The translations under genes and the position numbers were made by a program. Below are positions 37,346 through 43,495 of a stretch of DNA of 43,495 bases, piece after piece; position 1 is the first letter of the stretch, and each line of letters opens with the position of its first letter. This DNA comes from Gammaproteobacteria bacterium (GTDB lineage: Bacteria; Pseudomonadota; Gammaproteobacteria; Steroidobacterales; Steroidobacteraceae): positions 17,205 to 60,699 of the forward strand of contig PLET01000022.1 in NCBI GenBank assembly GCA_003137095.1, in the 5' to 3' direction. The notes below the pieces were generated by a model. That model was not told the origin of the DNA, did not search any database, and saw nothing but the letters and a program-made list of their open reading frames with translations.

Positions 37346-37612
37346 ATGGGAATTTCCAACGCACACAATTTGGCCCGCGCCATTGCGCAGTTGCCGCGCC
37401 CGTTCGGGATCCGCGTGCGCCTGCGCCCCGGTGATCCGTTCTCCAAGCTGCTCGGCGCCGATTGGCAGAGGACCCATTGGTATTTCACCGCGGCCGAGCG
37501 CGACCGCATGCTCGAGGAAATGTCGCGCAAGCACGAATATTCGCGCATCGGCGACCGGCCCGCGCTGGAGTTCGAAAAGGTCGAGAATCTTTCCGAGAGC
37601 CGCAGCCTGTGA
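37346..37612 (+). CDS. Conserved-looking 88-residue hypothetical protein
   Basis: I do not recognise the function. ATG 37346 gives an 88-residue, highly charged, soluble protein beginning MGISNAHNLARAIAQLPRPF, with no signal or membrane helix. It has a compact core with GDPFSKLLGADW, THWYFTAAERDRMLEEMSRKH and EYSRIGDRPALEFEKVENL, which looks like an alpha-beta fold. The codon pattern follows the GC-rich coding style of its neighbours, and it is divergent from parE with 93 bases between. TTATCTT at 37332 could be a -10, but it leaves almost no leader. GTG 37343 is an alternative start. I recall similar small proteins next to parE in related genera but cannot confirm it here. Confidence 0.7.
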   Translation: MGISNAHNLARAIAQLPRPFGIRVRLRPGDPFSKLLGADWQRTHWYFTAAERDRMLEEMSRKHEYSRIGDRPALEFEKVENLSESRSL

Positions 37613-37629
37613 CGCGGCAGCGGCGCGGG

Positions 37630-37669
37630 TGGCCGCTTCAATACGGGCGGCCGCTTCAAAACGTGCGGC
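37630..37669. repeat. Imperfect 18-bp duplication of the plpD stop region
   Basis: On the minus strand the gene end GGCCGCACGTTTTGAAGC is followed directly by GGCCGCCCGTATTGAAGC, with two differences, and then by GGCC again. In frame, the first reads GRTF-stop and the second GRPY-stop. The stop is thus repeated beyond the real stop, and a readthrough or a deletion between repeats would still end the barrel in an aromatic residue. Confidence 0.7.
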
Positions 37670-39887
37670 CCAGGAACAGATAGAACGCGCTGTTGCCGGA
37701 TTCGTCGTAGCCGCTGCCCACATATAGCGGGCCGAGCAACGTGTCGAATCCGAGAAACAGAGACACGTCCTTGTGCGCCGAGCCCCAATTGATGTCGCCG
37801 CGGCGGCTCCAGGTGTTTCCGGCCTCGAACGACATGCCGATGTAGGCCGGAAAATCGAACAAGCCCTCCCCGCCGCGGCCGATCTTGCGGAAGTAAATGG
37901 CGCGGGCGATGGCGTAGTCGGGTCCGATCAGCGACTGGGTTGCGAGACCCGACAGGTTGAAGAAGCCGCCGAGCGAATAGAAGTCCTGCAATGACGTGGG
38001 CTTGATGTTGCCATCCAGCGTGGTACCGGCCGAGGTCCAGATCAGCAGGGTGTTGCGGCCGCGCGAGCGGGCCATGAGCCAGTCGGCCTGGACCCGGTCG
38101 GAGGCGGTGTCGGAGCCCAGGTTGATGCGATCGGCATCCCATTGCAGCGAGAAGGTCTGCCCCTCACGGGGAAAATCGACGTTGTCCAGCCGGTCGTAGC
38201 TGAATTTTAAGAATAATTCGCCGTTGTTGAACTGGTGATCCACCAGATCCGGATTGCCGAAGCGATCGCGCGTCGCGCCGTTGATGCGGTGGTAGCCCCA
38301 GCGAATTTCCCCCCAATTGCCGAGATTTCGCCCGATGTCCAGGTCGACCTCTGCATCGCGCTCACGGAAGTCGGCGATTTCGACGTCCTTCGAGTAGACC
38401 TCCAGATCGCGCGCCTCGATGAGCGCGCTCGGCGCCACGAACCACAGGCGCTGGGCGGTCAGCGGCTGATAGAACTCGCTGAAAAGCCTCGGATTGTCGC
38501 CGATCTGCACGTCGGTCAGCAATTCGGCGCCCAGATCGTCGAGCTCCGTGATCAGAAAGCGCGCCGCCGCGTTGTAGCGGCTGTTGCCCTGGAAATCATC
38601 CTGCAGATTGAGCCCGAACCGCAGATAGTTCGGGCCCCAGGACTTGCGGCGCGCGCGTATCTCCAATCCGCTGTCCTGCTCGTCGCCCTGCCCCTCGCCG
38701 ACCAGCGCGTAATCCAGCGTCTCGAAATTACCCAGGCCGTACAATTCGGTGATCGCCGCATCGACCATTTTCACGTCCAGCGGGTTCAGCACCACCGGCT
38801 GCATGGCCGCCATGATGGTCTTCTCGTAGCGTTTCGACTGTTCGTCGACGCGCACAAAATTGATGGCCGGCAGGCCGCGTTCGCGCGCCGCCCGGCGCGC
38901 AGCGTACTGCCGGTAGGCGGCATCGCTGACTCCCAATGACGCGAGCCTGACGCTCAAGGCGCGCGCCGCTTCCTCGCCGAGCGCGATCGTCTGGTCGGCT
39001 GCCGAGAATTCCGTCGAGGCGGTCACGCCGAGCACCGGCTCGATCATCACGTCGTCCGGTCCGAGCGTTGCCCGCTGGCGGTCGGCATTCTTGCGCACCA
39101 GGATGGCGAGCATTTGATTGGAAATCGACAGCGCGGATTTGAGTTCCTCGCGCGGCAACAGCGGAAACGTCACATCGACCACGATGAGCACGTCCGCCCC
39201 CATGGCGCGTGCCACGTCGATCGGCAGATTCTCGGCCAGGCCGCCGTCCACCAGCAGCCGGCCGTTCAGATCGACCGGGGCGAAAACACCCGGAGCCGAC
39301 ATGCTGGCACGCATGGCGATCGCCAGATCGCCGCTGTCCATGACCGCCGCATTGCCGGTTTCCAGATCGGTTGCGACCGCGCGAAACGGCGTCGGCAACT
39401 GATCGAAGCTGGCGCTGTCGCTGTACGGCAGGGTCAGCCGCCGCAGCGTTTCCTGGAGCTTTTGCCCCTGAATCAGCCCCTTGGGCAGGAGGATTTGCCC
39501 ATGTTTCAGGCCGAGCGGCAGGCGCACCAGAAAATTGCGGTCGTCCTGTTTGCGCCTGAATGCCAGATCGCGCCGCGGCGGGGTGTCGCGAAAGGCCTCC
39601 TGCCAGTCCACCGAATGCATGGTGGCGTCGATTTCCCGCGCCGTCATGCCGCTCGCATACAGACCGCCGACGATGGCACCCATGCTGGTGCCGGCGATGC
39701 AATCGATCGGCACCTTCAGATCCTCGAGAACCTTGAGCACTCCGATGTGCGCCATGCCGCGGGCACCGCCGCCCGACAGCACCAGGCACACCCTCGGACG
39801 GACGGCTTCGCCTGGCGGCGGCGCGCCCCAGGCGCCGTGCGCCGCCAGGACGCCGAGCAGCAACCAGCGTGAGAAATGCTTCCCCAT
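37656..39887 (-). CDS. plpD: PlpD-like patatin phospholipase of type Vd secretion
   Basis: A 743-residue protein (P. aeruginosa PlpD has 728). A signal peptide (about residues 1-22) precedes a patatin domain: oxyanion hole SGGGARG (38-44), nucleophile Ser68 in GTSMG, and catalytic Asp214 in VDGGLAEN. A POTRA-like linker (about 320-400) is followed by a 16-strand outer-membrane beta-barrel (about 400-743) with alternating aromatic strands, ending in Phe. In type Vd secretion the barrel exports its own lipase domain. Substrate is phospholipid. ATG 39887 has no good ribosome binding site and lies in a CCCC-AGAAT-GGGG hairpin; translation may depend on the upstream lipoprotein gene, 14 bases away. 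The 3' end is duplicated (see repeat). Confidence 0.93.
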   Translation of the reverse strand: MGKHFSRWLLLGVLAAHGAWGAPPPGEAVRPRVCLVLSGGGARGMAHIGVLKVLEDLKVPIDCIAGTSMGAIVGGLYASGMTAREIDATMHSVDWQEAFRDTPPRRDLAFRRKQDDRNFLVRLPLGLKHGQILLPKGLIQGQKLQETLRRLTLPYSDSASFDQLPTPFRAVATDLETGNAAVMDSGDLAIAMRASMSAPGVFAPVDLNGRLLVDGGLAENLPIDVARAMGADVLIVVDVTFPLLPREELKSALSISNQMLAILVRKNADRQRATLGPDDVMIEPVLGVTASTEFSAADQTIALGEEAARALSVRLASLGVSDAAYRQYAARRAARERGLPAINFVRVDEQSKRYEKTIMAAMQPVVLNPLDVKMVDAAITELYGLGNFETLDYALVGEGQGDEQDSGLEIRARRKSWGPNYLRFGLNLQDDFQGNSRYNAAARFLITELDDLGAELLTDVQIGDNPRLFSEFYQPLTAQRLWFVAPSALIEARDLEVYSKDVEIADFRERDAEVDLDIGRNLGNWGEIRWGYHRINGATRDRFGNPDLVDHQFNNGELFLKFSYDRLDNVDFPREGQTFSLQWDADRINLGSDTASDRVQADWLMARSRGRNTLLIWTSAGTTLDGNIKPTSLQDFYSLGGFFNLSGLATQSLIGPDYAIARAIYFRKIGRGGEGLFDFPAYIGMSFEAGNTWSRRGDINWGSAHKDVSLFLGFDTLLGPLYVGSGYDESGNSAFYLFLGRTF

Positions 39888-39901
39888 TCTGGGGTTACAT
39901 T

Positions 39902-41779
39902 CTAGAGCACCACGTTGACGCTGTTGGCGGTAAAGGTATTCGTGGCGCGGTTGTACAGTCCGCGGGCCTCGAGCTGCATCGCCGGGGTGCCGGCGGCAAA
40001 AGTCGTGTTGAGCTGGGCTAGGTAGCTCGCGAAGCTGCTGAACACGCTGATCCCATTGGCCGCATTGCCGATCGCATACCGGGGCGAAAAGGTCAGTGTG
40101 ACGCCCGCGGAGGTCGGCACGACGCTCGGACTGGCCGCCAGTGAGGCGAGGCTGATGCTCTCGGGGCCGATGCGGATGGCCGCGGTGGCGAGATTCGCAT
40201 TGGCGAGGTTGATCGAAAATCCGCTGCTCGTCAGGCCCGTGAACGGTGTGGTGGTGCCGCCGTTCGCCCAGCTCACGCGCAGGCTGGCCGGTTCCGACGC
40301 CTCCGCGGTCACGGTGGTGGCATCGAAATCCGGCGGCGCCGCGCCGAAGGCGTTGGTGAAGCCGTCGATCCACAGCGGATTACCCGCCGCCACCCCGGCC
40401 GGAATCGCGGCCGAAGCGGTGTTGACCTGATAATCGGCCGCCGAGGAATCCTGGGCCGTGGTCATGCCGTTGCCGGCAAAGGTGTAATTGGAGACCGGCC
40501 AATTGTTGATCGTCTGCAGATTCAGCGAGAGGCCGGTGGCCGTGGTGCCGAGCAGCTGGCCGTACAGTTCGGTCGATTCCAGTCGCACCCTGCCGGCGAT
40601 TGAATTGCTGGAGGTCGCATCCACCGTGGTCACGCCGTTGGTCAGCTCGTACACGCCCACGGCCTCGACGTGCTGCCCGACGGCGATGGAATTCGCCGTG
40701 AGCGGTGCCGCAGTGACCACGCCATCCGCGGTCACCAGGGTGCCCGGTCCGACCAGCAGCAGCGCGTCGGTGGTGCTGTAGGTGGAGGTGCCGTCCGGCG
40801 TGCTCAGGGTGGAACCGCGCAAGGTCATGACGTTGCCGCTGCGCTGGATCACGTCGCCGCTGAGGTTGACCGTCGACTGGGTTTCCAGGCTGCTGCCGGC
40901 GACCGCGTAGGTATTGTTGAATAGACCCGCGGTGGCCGTGGGCTGGAACGTGGTGTAGGAGAGCACCATGGTCGTGCCCGCCGGAGCCTGCGACAGCAGA
41001 TTGAGCCCCGGCGAGCCGAGATAGGTCGTGCCGTCCAGGGTGTAGATCGTGCTGCCGTTGTTGAACATGGTGACGGAGCCGAGCGCGCTGGCTTCGTCGT
41101 GGAATGGCCGCACGTAGACCGTGTAGGTGCCCAGCTGGGTGCTCGAGTTGATCAGGGGGCCGCGCACGCGCAGCGGCTTATAGTCGGCCGGCGCCACGCC
41201 CATGGTGACGAACGGCTTGACCGTGACCGTGGCCGGACTGGTGGCGAAACTGACCGAGTTGGAGGCCGCCAGATTGAAGTCGATAGCAAGGCGCATGGCG
41301 CTGGTCGAGGCATAGGTCGGCAGGATGACCAGGGGATTGGCCGGGTCGAACACCACGGTCACGGCGATCGTCGTGAGCGCCGCACCGGTCGGATCAACCA
41401 GCGTCGCCTGCTCCGGCACGCCATTGTTGAGCACGGTGACCACAGCCGAGGTGTAGTCGAAGGTGAGGGTGGCCGACGTGTAGGTGCCGTTCGGTATGGT
41501 CGCCGACGCCCACAGCTCCGAGGATTTGCCCAGGGTGGTGAAATCGACGATTTCCTCGGTCGCAATGGCGGTGAAGATCGCGCCGTCGTTGCGCGTCATG
41601 GTCAGCGAGGCTAGCGACGTCGTGTACGACGTGAAATCGCTCGGGTCGTCGGTGACGGTGACCCACTCGATGCCGTAGCCGCTGTTGGAGTTGTTGCTGT
41701 GGCAGCCGGCCGCCATCAGCGCGGCCGCCGCGAACAGGACGCCGAAGGTAATGCGGGAAGAATGACGCGATGGGTACAC
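39902..41779 (-). CDS. Large Thr/Ser-rich lipoprotein, DUF4382/DUF5666-like
   Basis: A 625-residue protein with signal peptide ending in LMAAGC (acylated Cys26). It is rich in Thr, Ser, Asn and Gly, almost without Cys, and of beta-rich character. The N-terminal part (WVTVTDDPSDF to IPNGTYTSATLTFDY) resembles DUF4382 domains; the middle has GDVIQRSGNVMTLRG, SIAVGQHVEAVGVY and AGRVRLESTELYGQLLG, like DUF5666 beta-barrel repeats. These assignments are from memory and moderate. GTG 41779 is chosen because GGAAG lies six bases upstream and the signal peptide starts there; the frame alone extends to 42151 inside aguA. Probably an outer-membrane surface lipoprotein, co-transcribed with plpD. The upstream 41780-41882 holds only a GCCTGC/GCAGGC hairpin at 41804-41819. 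Confidence 0.8.
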   Translation of the reverse strand: MYPSRHSSRITFGVLFAAAALMAAGCHSNNSNSGYGIEWVTVTDDPSDFTSYTTSLASLTMTRNDGAIFTAIATEEIVDFTTLGKSSELWASATIPNGTYTSATLTFDYTSAVVTVLNNGVPEQATLVDPTGAALTTIAVTVVFDPANPLVILPTYASTSAMRLAIDFNLAASNSVSFATSPATVTVKPFVTMGVAPADYKPLRVRGPLINSSTQLGTYTVYVRPFHDEASALGSVTMFNNGSTIYTLDGTTYLGSPGLNLLSQAPAGTTMVLSYTTFQPTATAGLFNNTYAVAGSSLETQSTVNLSGDVIQRSGNVMTLRGSTLSTPDGTSTYSTTDALLLVGPGTLVTADGVVTAAPLTANSIAVGQHVEAVGVYELTNGVTTVDATSSNSIAGRVRLESTELYGQLLGTTATGLSLNLQTINNWPVSNYTFAGNGMTTAQDSSAADYQVNTASAAIPAGVAAGNPLWIDGFTNAFGAAPPDFDATTVTAEASEPASLRVSWANGGTTTPFTGLTSSGFSINLANANLATAAIRIGPESISLASLAASPSVVPTSAGVTLTFSPRYAIGNAANGISVFSSFASYLAQLNTTFAAGTPAMQLEARGLYNRATNTFTANSVNVVL

Positions 41780-41882
41780 TACGGCTTCCAATGATGTGAA
41801 CGGGCCTGCAACGGCAGGCTGCGTAGAATAATGGCTTTCGAGACCACACGCGCGGTAAAGTTCCATTTGAGGGAAAGTTCCG

Positions 41883-42983
41883 TCAAGAGGCGACCCGCCT
41901 GGGCACCTGCTGGGTGATGCAGTGGATGTTGCCCCCGCCCAGCAGCACCTCGCGCGTCGCGACACCGAGGACCTTGCGGGTCGGAAACAACCGCCGCAGC
42001 GCGCGCATTGCGGCGCCGTCCCAGCGCTTGTCATAGAGCGGCATGACCACCACCTTGTTGGCCACGTAAAAGTTGACGTAGGAAGCGGGCAGTCGGTCGC
42101 CGGCACTGCGTTCGCGCGACCCGTCGTGCCGGTCGATGCCGGCCGCCTCATCGGCCGTCATGAACATCGGTCCCGGCTGGTGGATCTTGTGCACCGTCAA
42201 CCGGCGGCCGCGCGCATCCCGGGCTCGGCGCAGGCGCTCGTGGGCGTCGCGCGATATCTCGTACTGCGGATCGCGCCGATCCTCGGTCCAGGTCAACGCC
42301 ACGTGCCCGGGACTGGTGAAGCATGCCAATTCATCGATGTGGCCGCCGGTCTCGTCCAGATGCACCCCCTTGCCCAGCCAGATCACCGTGCTCACGCCGA
42401 GATAGCGGCGCAGCAGCTCCTCGATGTCCGTGCGCGTCAGCTGCGGGTTGCGATTCGGATTCAGCAGGCATTCCTCCGTCGTCAGGCAGGTGCCCTGGCC
42501 GTCGACGTGGACCGCACCGCCCTCGAGCACGAACGGCGCGCGGTAGCGCGAGTCGCCCTCGATTTCGAGGATCTTGCGCGCCACGTCATCGTCGCGGTCC
42601 CACGGGAAATACAGCCCGTCCTGGAGCCCTCCCCAGGCGTTGAAAATCCAGTCGACGCCGCGCCGCCGGCCCCTGGCATCGACGACGAATGTCGGTCCGC
42701 AATCGCGCACCCAGGCATCGTTCGAGGACATCTCGACCACGCGCACGCGATCCGGCAGCCTGGCGCGCGCATTGTGGAATTGCCCGGCGGAGACGCCGAC
42801 GGTGACCGGTTCGCCCGAGGATATCGCCGCGGCCACCGCCGCGAACGCCGCCTGCACGGGCTTCGCGCCGGCGCGCCAAGTGTCCTGGCGCTCCGGCCAC
42901 AGCATCCAGCAGCCGGCGTGCCGCTCATACTCGGCGGGCATCCGGTAGCCGTCCCTCGCGGGTGTCGATTTGATGGTGCGCAA
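41883..42983 (-). CDS. aguA: Agmatine deiminase family protein
   Basis: A 366-residue member of the agmatine/peptidylarginine deiminase family: agmatine to N-carbamoylputrescine and ammonia. Catalytic parts are DAWVRDCGP with Asp, LDETGGHIDELACF with Glu and His, and nucleophile Cys355 in GGGNIHC. The N-terminal MPAEYERHAGCWMLWPE is diagnostic. TTG 42983 is preferred since GGAGGG lies five bases before it; ATG 43004 lacks such a site and falls in the palindrome. Its usual partner aguB (N-carbamoylputrescine amidase) is not adjacent, so the substrate could differ, though the fold leaves agmatine most likely. Confidence 0.9.
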   Translation of the reverse strand: MRTIKSTPARDGYRMPAEYERHAGCWMLWPERQDTWRAGAKPVQAAFAAVAAAISSGEPVTVGVSAGQFHNARARLPDRVRVVEMSSNDAWVRDCGPTFVVDARGRRRGVDWIFNAWGGLQDGLYFPWDRDDDVARKILEIEGDSRYRAPFVLEGGAVHVDGQGTCLTTEECLLNPNRNPQLTRTDIEELLRRYLGVSTVIWLGKGVHLDETGGHIDELACFTSPGHVALTWTEDRRDPQYEISRDAHERLRRARDARGRRLTVHKIHQPGPMFMTADEAAGIDRHDGSRERSAGDRLPASYVNFYVANKVVVMPLYDKRWDGAAMRALRRLFPTRKVLGVATREVLLGGGNIHCITQQVPRRVAS

Positions 42984-43002
42984 TGCTGCCCTCCGGCCGC
43001 GC

Positions 43003-43012
43003 ATGCTAGCAT
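43003..43012. promoter_or_regulatory. Palindrome holding symmetric -10-like elements between aguA and icd
   Basis: ATGCTAGCAT is a perfect 10-bp palindrome. On both strands it contains TGC-TAGCA(T), an extended -10-like element. The plus strand copy fits icd (start near 43019, 21 bases before its ATG). The minus strand copy fits aguA only if the TTG at 42983 is the true start. No -35 boxes were confirmed. Confidence 0.35.
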
Positions 43013-43039
43013 TGCCGCCTCGCGAATAGGAGCGAACGG

Positions 43040-43495
43040 ATGTCAGACGCCAAGCCCGTCAGCTTGAAGATCCCCGCCCAGGGATCGAAGATCACCAACA
43101 TCGACGGCAGACTGCACGTGCCCGACCAGCCGATCGTGCCCTACATCGAAGGCGACGGCACGGGGCGCGACATCTGGCGCGCCAGCGTGCGCGTGTTCGA
43201 CGCTGCGGTGGCCAAGGCCTATGGCGGCCGGCGCAAGATCCAATGGATGGAGGTCTTCGCCGGCGAGAAGGCCAACAAGGCCTACAACACCTGGTTGCCC
43301 GACGAGACCGTCGCGGCCTGCCGCGACTACCTGATTTCGATCAAGGGTCCGCTCACCACGCCGGTGGGCGGCGGCATACGCTCGTTGAACGTGGCGCTGC
43401 GTCAATTGCTGGATCTGTACGTCTGCCTGAGGCCGGTACGCTGGTTCAAGGGAGTGCCCTCTCCCGTGCTGTCGCCGGAAAAGGTCGACATGGTG
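43040..43495 (+). CDS. icd: NADP-dependent isocitrate dehydrogenase, N-terminal part (partial)
   Basis: The first 152 residues of the E. coli-type dimeric enzyme that oxidises isocitrate to 2-oxoglutarate in the citric-acid cycle. ATG 43040 has AGGAG seven bases upstream. [13 protein letters not shown] is the N-terminal signature and [22 protein letters not shown] carries the substrate loop with the Ser equivalent to E. coli Ser113, the site phosphorylated by AceK in bacteria with a glyoxylate bypass. [16 protein letters not shown] continues into the missing remainder beyond 43495. Confidence 0.97.
   Translation, partial: MSDAKPVSLKIPAQGSKITNIDGRLHVPDQPIVPYIEGDGTGRDIWRASVRVFDAAVAKAYGGRRKIQWMEVFAGEKANKAYNTWLPDETVAACRDYLISIKGPLTTPVGGGIRSLNVALRQLLDLYVCLRPVRWFKGVPSPVLSPEKVDMV

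Overview
The window is 43.5 kb of GC-rich, densely packed gammaproteobacterial chromosome. The gene order points to the Xanthomonadales/Nevskiales/Steroidobacter side of the class, and this placement is inferred from synteny and protein character only. Markers are the block prmB-aroC-usg-fimV-truA-accD-folC-dedD-cvpA-purF, the cysS / ppi-lpxH arrangement, a Pro-Arg-His-Lys tRNA array, a FimX-like protein, and paired parE-parC. Many genes start with GTG or TTG and overlap their neighbour by 1 to 20 bases. No CRISPR array, rRNA or complete insertion sequence was seen.

Layout. (1) 1-2450 is an accessory edge: the 3' end of a copper P-type ATPase gene, a truncated and frameshifted PRC-barrel pseudogene, and a P4-type tyrosine integrase just beyond the 3' end of a tRNA-Lys gene. 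The integrase promoter is overlaid by ATGCCCCCA repeats and a perfect 13-bp inverted repeat. (2) 2453-2884 is a four-tRNA operon with its own promoter. (3) 2954-9741 is an envelope-lipid region: on the minus strand an alpha/beta hydrolase, an MlaA lipoprotein and a DUF4105 membrane protein; divergently, a PqiA-PqiA-PqiB-PqiC lipid-transport operon in which PqiA is split into two genes. (4) 9754-13897 holds cysS and gltX, divergent from a periplasmic cyclophilin gene and lpxH. (5) 13855-27719 is a run of thirteen minus-strand genes: prmB, aroC, a catalytically impaired Asd homologue (usg), fimV, truA, accD, folC, dedD-like, cvpA, purF, a pseudo-receiver/Ser-Thr kinase and miaE. (6) 27751-30787 holds SCO, psd and epmA, convergent with efp, the target of EpmA. 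(7) 30997-37252 holds a FimX-like degenerate GGDEF/EAL protein facing parC and parE. (8) 37346-43495 holds an unrecognised 88-residue protein, a PlpD-like type Vd secreted patatin preceded by a large lipoprotein gene, an agmatine deiminase, and the start of NADP isocitrate dehydrogenase.

Most of the window is housekeeping. The least-described features are the hydrolase/MlaA/DUF4105 operon facing pqiAABC, the lipoprotein-PlpD pair, the operator-like repeats on the integrase promoter, the degenerate pseudoenzymes (usg, the FimX-like protein, the kinase's pseudo-receiver), and the 88-residue protein. FimV and the FimX-like protein together suggest type IV pilus twitching controlled by cyclic di-GMP.
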